Origin: a bacterium
Lineage (GTDB): Bacteria; Desulfobacterota; JAPLJL01
DNA: 50,142 nucleotides
NCBI GenBank assembly: GCA_028713675.1
Contig: JAQTNV010000024.1
Location: forward strand, 1 to 50,142
Reading direction: 5' to 3'
Of the stretch, positions 9,631 through 16,229 are shown one piece after another. The notes beneath the pieces are model-generated. The model had not been told where the DNA came from, did not search any database, and worked only from the letters and a program-made list of their open reading frames with translations. Position 1 is the first letter of the stretch. Every line of letters begins with the position of its first letter. A program made the position numbers and the translations under genes.

Positions 9631-10206
9631 ATGCCGGCACCCTCATCGAAAAAAACCTATTGTCCGAGCTGCGGGGTCGAGGTGGATTCCTATGTCATTC
9701 TGGAATCAGGGAACGAGGTCACCCACTGCGCCAGCTGCGGCCTGACCCTGACCGATCGTCTCGAAGCCCCTCCGGTCAAGACCCTGGATTGCATCGTCTA
9801 TGCGGAGGATTCCGATCTGCTCCGCAACCTGATCACCCGCCTTCTGGTGGATAAAAAAATCGGCCGCGAGGTCATCCCCTGCAAGAACGGCGCGGAGTTC
9901 ATTTCCAACGCCACCCGCCGCCTCCGGGAAAAGCAGCCGGTCAACCTGGGAATCCTGGATGTGGAAATGCCGATTATCAACGGGATTCAGGCCGCGGTTT
10001 CTCTCCGGGAAATCGAAAAGGGATTAGTCGCCAAGAAAAAAATCCCCCTCCTTTTTTTCACGGTGAGAAAGTGCGATGACGAATTCAAAAAATTCCTGAA
10101 ATCCTTCGAGCCTTCCAGTTACGTGAATAAAGGCGCGAGCGATTCCCCGGAAGAGCTGGCCAACCGGGCCTACCGCGTCATCTCCAAGCTTCTCTCCAGC
10201 GTTTAG
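9631..10206 (+). CDS. Zinc-ribbon fused to a CheY-like receiver domain
   Basis: This is a 191-aa single-domain response regulator with an unusual N-terminal zinc ribbon. Two CxxC knuckles (Cys11/14 and Cys33/36) precede a receiver domain (about 52-190). The receiver domain keeps acidic residues Glu59-Asp60, phosphoacceptor Asp110 in LGILDVEMP, the switch Thr144 (FFT) and Lys167 (YVNKG). No DNA-binding or enzymatic output domain follows. Phosphorylation should be possible, and output is presumably by protein-protein contact, perhaps through the zinc ribbon. No histidine kinase is in the window, so it is an orphan here. It lies 15 bp behind the outer-membrane barrel gene. No clear ribosome binding site is visible before the ATG. 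Confidence 0.87.
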   Translation: MPAPSSKKTYCPSCGVEVDSYVILESGNEVTHCASCGLTLTDRLEAPPVKTLDCIVYAEDSDLLRNLITRLLVDKKIGREVIPCKNGAEFISNATRRLREKQPVNLGILDVEMPIINGIQAAVSLREIEKGLVAKKKIPLLFFTVRKCDDEFKKFLKSFEPSSYVNKGASDSPEELANRAYRVISKLLSSV

Positions 10207-10290
10207 CTTTCTCGTCCCTTCCCTACGAGCATTAGCAAGCATCGGACGTCGGGGTTAACCAGTTTTACAAACCTTCTCTCTGGGCCGCAG

Positions 10291-10715
10291 GTGAAGAATC
10301 TCGGTTTTCGTTATCCTATTTTTCTTTTTTGGGGGGTTGGTCTCGCTCCTGAATCAAAGACGTTCGTAGAGTCCATAGAGTTCGTAGTGTCTATAGTGTC
10401 AAAAGAAAGACACCATGGACTCAATAGACACTATGGACTCAATAGACACTATGGACTCAATAGACACTATGGACACAATGGACCGTCTTTTGCTCTATGC
10501 CCTGTGCCCTATGCCCTGTGCCCTATGCCCTATGCCGTATGCGATTGACACCCCCGGGTTTCTGAAAACCCAACAAACACTTCTTGTCATTGCGAGCGGC
10601 AGCGAAGCAATCTCGCTACTCATTGCTCGTTGCTCATTGCTCTTGTCTATCATAGCTGCGGTCTGCGGTCGTTATGACCTATCACCTATGACCCAATGCC
10701 TATTACTTTATTGGG
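10291..10715. repeat. Geneless low-complexity repeat block
   Basis: The 584-bp gap 10207-10790 has no credible gene, and its open frames only translate repeats. It contains an 18-bp tandem array (separate entry) and a CCCTATGC/CCCTGTGC run (10500-10540). A half palindrome GTCATTGCGAG...GCAATCT lies at 10586-10613, followed by GCTCATT/GCTCGTT words. A 19-nt word at 10677-10695 recurs inverted at 18308-18326. The 20 bases at 10481-10500 recur exactly at 18441-18460. The left part (10370-10420) can fold with the array because GTCCATAG-type words oppose CTATGGAC. Confidence 0.8.
10415..10483. repeat. 18-bp tandem repeat, about 3.8 copies
   Basis: The unit ATGGACTCAATAGACACT occurs three times perfectly (10415-10432, 10433-10450, 10451-10468), then as a diverged partial copy to 10483. 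It would encode MDSIDT in one frame, but there is no coding context. Confidence 0.95.
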
Positions 10716-10726
10716 GAAGGCCCCTC

Positions 10727-10756
10727 AAAAAAAGAGGAGCCCCCAGGGGCTCCTCT
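10727..10756 (-). terminator. Rho-independent terminator of the first SDR paralogue
   Basis: Read on the minus strand, an 11-bp GC-rich stem (10756-10746 with 10744-10734) is followed by a run of seven T residues (10733-10727). It lies 35 bp beyond the stop of the gene at 10791-11609. Confidence 0.9.
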
Positions 10757-10790
10757 CCAAAATGCGCATAACCGGGAAAAAACTGACCCG

Positions 10791-11609
10791 TTATTCTTTG
10801 TTCTTGAGTAATTCCCTGAACATGCCGCTGCATACCGCTCGGCCCAGTGCGGGGGAAAGTCTCTTGATGTTGTAACAAAACTTGGCGAAGGCGGTGATGA
10901 CCAGCAACGCCTGGTTCCGCTTGACCGCCTTGATAATCCGGCTGGCCGCCTGATCCGGGGTCATCCCCCCCATGATAGCCGGAGGCGTGGAGATTTCCTT
11001 TTTAAATCCTTTGACTTTTATCGTATCGAAGATGGGGGTCCGGACGACCGCCGGACAGACGGCGGTAACCCCGATCCCGAACCTTTCTACTTCCGTGCGC
11101 AGGACCTCGGTCAGGCCGACCAGGCCGAACTTGCTGGCGGTGTAGGCCCCGGCGGCCGGCAAGCCGATCAGCCCCGCCCCGGAGGAAACATTCACAATAT
11201 GTCCTGACTTCCGCTCGATCATATGCGGAAGCAGGAAATGCAGGGTGTAGACCGATCCCCAGAAATTCACCCCCATGACCCATTCCCAGTCTTCCAGGGA
11301 CATGTCCTTGAGTTCACAACTCATGCCTACCCCGGCGTTGTTCATTAAGATATCCACCCTTCCGAATTCCTTGAGCGCGGTCTGACAGAGTCTCTCGACA
11401 TCCTCCCGTTTGGAGACATCCGCCATCACCGTTAAGGCTTTCCGCCCCATGGCCTTAATCTTTTCGGCGGTACCCTTCAATCCCTCCGCGTTTTTCCGGG
11501 TCGCGAGGATCAGATCGCACCCCTCCCGGGCGAAAGCCAGAGCGGTAGCCTCCCCTATTCCGGTCGCCGCCCCGGTCACCAAGGCTATCTTGTTTTTCAA
11601 ATCTTTCAC
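10791..11609 (-). CDS. SDR-family oxidoreductase, paralogue 1 of a tandem triplet
   Basis: This is a classical SDR of 272 aa. TGAATGIGEA (about residue 13) binds the cofactor, and MNNAGVG is the structural motif. VSSGAGL supplies the catalytic Ser, and YTASKFG near 157 the Tyr-x-x-x-Lys pair. ATRKN after the second strand has an Arg that suggests NADPH. The roughly 75-residue C-terminal tail (PPAIMGGMTPDQAASRIIKAVKRNQALLVIT...) is longer than in FabG. It resembles the acyl-CoA/lipid-type SDRs with a membrane-associating tail, but the substrate is unknown. The start is GTG 11609 behind GGGGGGTGA. It is closely related to the next two genes. It differs most in the active-site region (GMSCELKDMS) and in the residues around PAVVRTPIFDTI. 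Confidence 0.9.
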   Translation of the reverse strand: MKDLKNKIALVTGAATGIGEATALAFAREGCDLILATRKNAEGLKGTAEKIKAMGRKALTVMADVSKREDVERLCQTALKEFGRVDILMNNAGVGMSCELKDMSLEDWEWVMGVNFWGSVYTLHFLLPHMIERKSGHIVNVSSGAGLIGLPAAGAYTASKFGLVGLTEVLRTEVERFGIGVTAVCPAVVRTPIFDTIKVKGFKKEISTPPAIMGGMTPDQAASRIIKAVKRNQALLVITAFAKFCYNIKRLSPALGRAVCSGMFRELLKNKE

Positions 11610-11683
11610 GTCACCCCCCTTTCTGAAGATTCCTCCGGGTTTTTAAAAATTTCCCCCTTAAATATAATCATTTCTGTGCCCTT

Positions 11684-11712
11684 AAAAAAAGGAGCCCGCG
11701 AAGGGGCTCCTC
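11684..11712 (-). terminator. Rho-independent terminator of the second SDR paralogue
   Basis: On the minus strand AGGAGCCCC and GGGCTCCT pair around a TTCGC loop (11712-11691) and are followed by seven T residues (11690-11684). The stem is nearly identical to the terminator of paralogue 1, so it was duplicated with the gene. Confidence 0.88.
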
Positions 11713-11748
11713 TATGAAATGCACATCAGAATAAAAACAACCGATCCG

Positions 11749-12564
11749 CTATTCCTTTTTCTTGAGAAATTCCCTGAGCATGCCGCGGGCCACCAGCCGG
11801 AACATTGCGGGAGAGATTCTCTTGGTATAGTAAAAAGCTTTGGCATTGGCGGTGATCACCAGTAGTGCCTGGTTCCGCTTGACCGCCCCGATAATCTCGC
11901 TGGCCGCCCTCGCCGGGGTCTTCCTGAAGATGGCCGGCGGCTGGGCAACCTCCTTATTAAAACCCTTGACCTGCGTCGCATCAAATATGTTGGTCCGGAT
12001 GACCGACGGACAGACGGCGGTGACCCCGATGCCGAACCGTTCCACTTCGGTGCGCAGGACCTCGGACAGGCCGACCAGGCTGTACTTGCTGGCGGAATAG
12101 GCCGAGGCGGCCGGAGGGGCGTTCAATCCCGCTGCGGAGGACACGTTCACGATATGCCCCGATTTCCGCTCGATCATATGCGGAAGCAGATAATGGATGG
12201 TGTAGACCGGCCCCCAGAAATTCACCCCCATGACCCTTTCCCAGTCTTCCAGGGAAGTGTCCGTAAACTCGGCGATCAGGGCGACACCGGCGTTGTTCAT
12301 CAAAATGTCCACTCTTCCCATTTCCTTGAGCGCGGTCTGGCAGAGTCTTTCGACATCTTCCCGCTTGGAAACATCCGCCATCACCGTAATCACTTTCCGC
12401 CCCATGGCCTTAATCTTGTCGGCGGTGGCCTTCAACCCCTCCGCGTTCTTCCGGGTGGCGAGGACCAGGTCGCACCCTTCCCGGGCGAATGCCAGCGCGG
12501 CAGCCTCGCCCACTCCGGTCGCCGCCCCGGTCACCAAAACTATTTTGTTTTTCAAATCTCTCAC
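11749..12564 (-). CDS. SDR-family oxidoreductase, paralogue 2 of a tandem triplet
   Basis: This 271-aa protein is collinear with its neighbours: TGAATGVGEA, MNNAGVA, VSSAAGL, YSASKYS with the catalytic Tyr and Lys. The C-terminal PPAIFRKTPARAASEIIGAVKRNQALLVIT tail has the same length. It starts at GTG 12564 behind a G-rich GGGGGA site. It has a transcriptional leader and terminator of its own, so it is probably expressed independently of paralogues 1 and 3. The active-site lid changes to ALIAEFTDTS and the C-terminus is hydrophobic-basic (FYYTKRISPAMFRLVARGML), consistent with peripheral membrane contact. The substrate cannot be inferred. Known relatives act on lipids, steroids or acyl chains. 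Confidence 0.9.
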   Translation of the reverse strand: MRDLKNKIVLVTGAATGVGEAAALAFAREGCDLVLATRKNAEGLKATADKIKAMGRKVITVMADVSKREDVERLCQTALKEMGRVDILMNNAGVALIAEFTDTSLEDWERVMGVNFWGPVYTIHYLLPHMIERKSGHIVNVSSAAGLNAPPAASAYSASKYSLVGLSEVLRTEVERFGIGVTAVCPSVIRTNIFDATQVKGFNKEVAQPPAIFRKTPARAASEIIGAVKRNQALLVITANAKAFYYTKRISPAMFRLVARGMLREFLKKKE

Positions 12565-12735
12565 GTTGTCCCCCTTCCCAGAAACACCCTCAGGATTTTC
12601 AGAATTTTCACATAAATTATCATCCGGACATTATTCCTCAATAAAAGTAGCCCGCGGCCTGCCCGAACAATTAGCATGTGTCGATGAGGGAGAGGTTCCT
12701 CCAGTGCATAGGAACAAAAGGGAATCCCCCATCCG

Positions 12736-13551
12736 CTATTCCTTTTTCCTGAGAAAATCCTTGAGCATGACGCGGCCCACCTGCCGGGTCAAGGCGGGAG
12801 AAATCCTCTTCATATGATATAAGACCTTGGCATGCGTGGTAACCACCAACAACGCCTGGTTCCACTTGACCGCCCGGATAATCTGCTTGGCTGCCGCCTC
12901 CGGTGTCATCCGAAAGATGGCCGGCGGCTCGGCAACTTCCTTTTTGAAACCCTTGACCGTTGTCGCGTTCCAGATGTCGGACCGGACGACCGAAGGACAG
13001 ACCGCCGTGACCCCGATGTTGAACCGTTCCACTTCGGTGCGCAGGACCTCGGTCAGCCCGACCAGGCCGAACTTGCTGGCGGCATAGGCCCCGCCGGCCG
13101 GCGCGCCCAGCAGCCCGGCGGCGGAGGACACGTTCACGATGTGCCCCGATTTCCGCTCGATCATATGCGGAAGCAGATAATGGATGGTGTAGACCGGTCC
13201 CCAGAAATTCACCCCCATGACCCTTTCATAGTCTTCCAGGGAAGTGTCTTTGATTTCGGCGATCATGGCCACCCCGGCGTTATTCACCAAGATGTCCACC
13301 TTTCCCATCTCCTTGAGCGCGGTCTGGCAGAGTTTCTCGACATCCTCCCGCTTGGAAACATCCGCCATCACCGTAATTACTTTCCTCCCCATGCCCTTGA
13401 TTTTTTCGGCGGTGGCCTTCAGGCCCTCCGCGTTCTTCCGGGTGCAGAGAATCAGGTCGCACCCCTCGCGGGCAAAAGCGATGGCGGTGGCCTCACCTAT
13501 TCCCGTTGCCGCTCCGGTAACCAGGACTACTTTGTTCTTTAGGTCTCTCAC
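12736..13551 (-). CDS. SDR-family oxidoreductase, paralogue 3 of a tandem triplet
   Basis: The third copy (271 aa) has all SDR residues: TGAATGIGEA, VNNAGVA, VSSAAGL and YAASKFG. LCTRKN follows the second strand. The C-terminal segment PPAIFRMTPEAAAKQIIRAVKWNQALLVVTTHAK matches the other copies. It is closer to paralogue 2 than to 1, sharing DTSLED, RVMGVNFWGPVYTIHYLLPHMIERKS and the R(T/S)xI(F/W)(D/N)AT segment. The start is GTG 13551, six bases after GGAGGG. Its promoter is the clearest of the three. No terminator like those of copies 1 and 2 is visible at 12565-12735, which holds only an AT-rich leader for copy 2 and unstructured GC-rich DNA. Confidence 0.9.
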   Translation of the reverse strand: MRDLKNKVVLVTGAATGIGEATAIAFAREGCDLILCTRKNAEGLKATAEKIKGMGRKVITVMADVSKREDVEKLCQTALKEMGKVDILVNNAGVAMIAEIKDTSLEDYERVMGVNFWGPVYTIHYLLPHMIERKSGHIVNVSSAAGLLGAPAGGAYAASKFGLVGLTEVLRTEVERFNIGVTAVCPSVVRSDIWNATTVKGFKKEVAEPPAIFRMTPEAAAKQIIRAVKWNQALLVVTTHAKVLYHMKRISPALTRQVGRVMLKDFLRKKE

Positions 13552-13607
13552 TTCATTCCCTCCTTTTCTGAATATCCTGATCGGGTCTTCCTAAAAATTT
13601 CCTTTAA

Positions 13608-13635
13608 AATATAATTATTTAAAATAATAAGTCAA
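13608..13635 (-). promoter_or_regulatory. Sigma70-type promoter of SDR paralogue 3
   Basis: On the minus strand TTGACT (13635-13630) and TATATT (13613-13608) are 16 bp apart, each matching five of six consensus positions. It lies about 57 bp upstream of the GTG start. A matching AT-rich TATATTT leader occurs before paralogue 1 (11661-11666), but without a good -35. Confidence 0.6.
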
Positions 13636-13683
13636 AAAATTATCTGATCGAAAAATCTTTCTTAATGATAAACTCGAAACCTG

Positions 13684-13743
13684 CCTCCGGCCCGTTAGGG
13701 CCTACGGCCCCGCTTCCAGCCCGTAGGGCTTACAGGCCGGAGG
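13684..13743. repeat. 60-bp imperfect palindrome between divergent genes
   Basis: The outer arms CCTCCGGCC (13684-13692) and GGCCGGAGG (13735-13743) are perfect complements. Inner AGGGCCTACGG and CCCGTAGGGCT also pair with mismatches. There is no T-tract, and it resembles the other dispersed two-arm elements in the window. Confidence 0.75.
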
Positions 13744-13793
13744 GGAGGGAAAACCGAAACTTTCAATTGATCATAACTTAGGAGGGCAACCTG

Positions 13794-14321
13794 ATGGCCA
13801 TTTATGAATTCGAAGGCAAAAAACCTCAACTGGGGGAAGGCTGTTACATTCATCCCTCCGCCAGCGTGATCGGAGACGTATGGATCGGAAAAAAATGTTT
13901 CGTCGGTCCCGGGGCGGTTCTCCGGGGTGACTTCGGGGCCATCCGCATCGGAGACGGAACCTGCGTGCAGGATAATGCCGTGGTCCACGCCGATCCGGAA
14001 TTCATCGCTTCCTTCGGCCGGGGGTGCCATCTCGCCCACGGGGCGGTCGTCCATCACTCCGACATCGGTGACAATGTTCTGATCGGCATCGGGGCAATCA
14101 TCCTGCCCCAGTGCCGGATCGGGGATGATGTGCTCATCGCCGCCGGCACCCTGCTCACCCCGAATACCCAGATCCCTTCCGGGAAAATGGTAATGGGAAG
14201 GCCTGGAAAAGTTACTAAAGACCTTCCCCCGGCAATGATCGACTTTATCAGGCTGGGCAATCTGGCTTATCAGGAGCTCACCGGCCGCTATCGTTCCGGG
14301 CTGAAGCTGATCGAAGAATAA
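13794..14321 (+). CDS. Gamma-carbonic anhydrase family protein (PaaY/YrdA-like)
   Basis: This left-handed parallel beta-helix protein of 175 aa has hexapeptide repeats throughout about residues 12-150 (for example SVIGDVWIGKKCFVGPGAVL and SDIGDNVLIGIGAIIL). Three His in the metal positions, one in VVHAD and a pair in CHLAHGAVVHH, fit a trimeric metal-binding site as in gamma-carbonic anhydrases. It ends with GRPGKVTKDL, as in the YrdA/PaaY group, and lacks the N-terminal extension of archaeal Cam. It may be a true carbonic anhydrase or a CoA-thioesterase-type relative; sequence cannot decide. A strong ribosome binding site (AGGAGGG, 13781-13787) precedes the ATG. The flavoprotein gene 173 bp downstream is on the same strand. 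Confidence 0.9.
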   Translation: MAIYEFEGKKPQLGEGCYIHPSASVIGDVWIGKKCFVGPGAVLRGDFGAIRIGDGTCVQDNAVVHADPEFIASFGRGCHLAHGAVVHHSDIGDNVLIGIGAIILPQCRIGDDVLIAAGTLLTPNTQIPSGKMVMGRPGKVTKDLPPAMIDFIRLGNLAYQELTGRYRSGLKLIEE

Positions 14322-14339
14322 TTGGGACAAACCAATTTT
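14320..14339 (+). terminator. Weak possible terminator after the carbonic anhydrase gene
   Basis: A 6-bp AATTGG/CCAATT stem overlaps the stop codon and is followed by only a few T residues. It is too AT-rich to be sure. Confidence 0.3.
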
Positions 14340-14494
14340 GAGAAAAATAATTAATGGGGGAATGATCTTTAAAATGGCCGGAGATTATGGTAGTTTTTTT
14401 TGGCTTTTGCAGACAGCGGTCTCCCCGAAGAATAAGGGGGGGCAAATAAGGTTTTTCAGGATTTAGCTTTTTCAGCAGATCTCAAGGAGGGAAC

Positions 14495-15559
14495 ATGGCA
14501 AAGAAGATACAGATTCTCGGCGCGGGGCTCTCGGGGATGGTCGCGGCGATTGACCTCGCCAAGCGGGACTACGAGGTAACCATAATCGAAGGACACTCAA
14601 AGATTGGCGGACGGGGGCAATTTCATCCTTCCACCCATGCCACCCCGATCGACGGTCCGGCCGTCTGGAGATATATCGGGATTGATCTTTCCCAGCATTT
14701 CCGCCCGGCCAAGAGCTTCCGGGTTTCTATGGAGGAGGACGGCTACGAGATGGATGGGAAGGATCTCTTCATCGTGGAACGGGGGGCCCGGGAAAGCTCG
14801 TTGGACACCTTCCTTTACCAGGAAGCGCAGAAACTCGGGGTCAAATTCGAGTTTTCCCAATTGATCAAGAACCACAAAGACCTGCCCCCGGGCAGCATCA
14901 TCGCTTCCGGGCTTTTTCCGGAGATGTTCCACTCCCTCGGGATTCCCGCCGTGCATGCCTATGGCTGTGCGGTCCGGATGCCGATGGATAAAGAACCCGA
15001 ATGTGTCGTTCGTTACGCTTCCTATATCAGCGATTATTATTACAGCTCCGTCACCAATGGGGTCTTCTTCAGCATGTTTTCCCAGCGTTCCGAGGTTCCC
15101 AAATGGAAGCTGGACCGCTGCCGGGAATTCCTCAAGCGGCGCGAGAATCTCGAAACCCCGGAGTGGTTCTTCGACAGCAATTGGGTCCCGATGGGCGGTC
15201 CCCGAAACCCTCGTCTTTTCGCGGAGGACAAGATCCTGGCCGGGACGCTCGCGGGGTTTATGGACCCGATGTTCTTTTTCGGGATCAACGGTGCGCTGGT
15301 TTCCGGGCGGACCGCGGCCCGCGCGGTTTACGAGCCGGAACAGGCCCGGGGCGATTTTAAATATTACACTCGAAACTTTGCCTCTAATTGGCGGGCGCGG
15401 AAGTTTGGAGACCTGTTTCCGGCCTCATTCCGGGTCGCCGCGGGCAAGCGCTTCATCTCCCTGCCCGAATCCCTCCGGGCTAAGCTCCTGAAACCGGAGA
15501 AACTCAGCATTCCCGAGGTGAAGGATTTCAACCTTTTCAAGGTGATCAGGAAGCTGTAG
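14495..15559 (+). CDS. FAD-dependent oxidoreductase (NAD(P)-binding/geranylgeranyl reductase-like)
   Basis: This is a 354-aa flavoprotein of the glutathione-reductase-2 fold. The FAD site is QILGAGLSGM near residue 6, with Glu at the end of the second strand and an IIEGHSKIGGRG segment like that in phytoene desaturase/GG reductase-type enzymes. A second FAD-contacting stretch, AGTLAGFMDPMFFFGINGALVSGRTAAR (about 255-282), matches the C-terminal FAD-binding motif with GxxxP. The middle substrate domain is rich in aromatic residues (ISDYYYSSVTNGVFFSMF), which suggests a hydrophobic substrate. A strong ribosome binding site (AAGGAGGG) precedes the ATG at 14495. It is probably independent of the carbonic anhydrase. 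The exact substrate is unknown. Confidence 0.85.
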   Translation: MAKKIQILGAGLSGMVAAIDLAKRDYEVTIIEGHSKIGGRGQFHPSTHATPIDGPAVWRYIGIDLSQHFRPAKSFRVSMEEDGYEMDGKDLFIVERGARESSLDTFLYQEAQKLGVKFEFSQLIKNHKDLPPGSIIASGLFPEMFHSLGIPAVHAYGCAVRMPMDKEPECVVRYASYISDYYYSSVTNGVFFSMFSQRSEVPKWKLDRCREFLKRRENLETPEWFFDSNWVPMGGPRNPRLFAEDKILAGTLAGFMDPMFFFGINGALVSGRTAARAVYEPEQARGDFKYYTRNFASNWRARKFGDLFPASFRVAAGKRFISLPESLRAKLLKPEKLSIPEVKDFNLFKVIRKL

Positions 15560-15643
15560 GCGTTTTCCGCTCCGGAAAAATAATTCCCCGGTCCATCAGG
15601 CAGCCGACCGGGACGGTGGCGGCCATAATTCTTATCCCAATTG

Positions 15644-15667
15644 AAAAAACCCGCCCAGAGGGCGGGT
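15644..15667 (-). terminator. Rho-independent terminator of the XRE regulator gene
   Basis: On the minus strand ACCCGCCC and GGGCGGGT pair around a three-base loop (15667-15649) and are followed by six T residues. Confidence 0.88.
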
Positions 15668-15725
15668 GAAGATAAGACTTCCTTCGGTATTTCAAGTCTC
15701 GGATCCGTCCGGGATCCGGTCCTGC

Positions 15726-16067
15726 CTATAAAATCTTGCGGATTACTTCGTAGGCCAGTTTGACCTTGGTTTCATTCTTGGCGAAGAGGAGGCGGTTGAT
15801 CCGCTCGCGGTAATCCAGGGGCTTCCGGCCTTTTTTCTTTTCCGCCGGTTCCAGGATTTCAAAATTCATAAGTTTGTTGATCGGCACCTGCAGGCTGCTG
15901 GCCAACACCGCGATGGCCGGCAACGAGGGTGACCGCTTCCCCGCTTCCAGGAGAGCGATGTAATTTGCGCTCAGGTTGGTAAGCTGGGCCAGTTCCCGCT
16001 GGCTTAAGCCGGTTTCCGTCCGCAAGGATTTGAGCCGCCGTCCGAATTTGAGATAAAGATCTTCCAA
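15726..16067 (-). CDS. XRE-family helix-turn-helix transcriptional regulator
   Basis: This is a small DNA-binding protein of 113 aa. Residues about 5-60 form a Cro/C1-type HTH: FGRRLKSLRTETGLSQRELA, then NLSANYIALLEAGKRSPSLPAIAVLASSL. The C-terminal half is basic with no recognised domain. I choose TTG 16067 because AAGGAGG (16080-16074) lies six bases upstream. The open frame extends 30 codons further to ATG 16157, adding a hydrophobic stretch, but that reading would put this perfect ribosome site inside the gene and an unusual membrane segment before the HTH. It lies downstream of the CorC-like gene on the same strand, with a terminator after it. Its target is unknown. Confidence 0.85.
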   Translation of the reverse strand: MEDLYLKFGRRLKSLRTETGLSQRELAQLTNLSANYIALLEAGKRSPSLPAIAVLASSLQVPINKLMNFEILEPAEKKKGRKPLDYRERINRLLFAKNETKVKLAYEVIRKIL

Positions 16068-16229
16068 AATGAACCTCCTTCCGATTTCGGGGAAAATTAT
16101 CACGGAAAGAGGAACAAAAAGAAGTAAGGAAAATACCGTAGTTAATAAAAGATACAACTTTAATATCTAACTGACCGTAATGAATATTTCCCCGGCAGCC
16201 ACTGCTTTTGGTTAGAGGCAGCGTCGGCT

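Noticed and set aside
10415-10483. CRISPR array
   Set aside because: Units are contiguous with no unique spacers, and no cas gene is in the window.
10291-10771. Open frames over the tandem repeat (HYGLNRHYGLN or MDSIDTMDSIDT)
   Set aside because: They merely translate the 18-bp repeat and low-complexity DNA, lack a ribosome site, and have no second-domain content.
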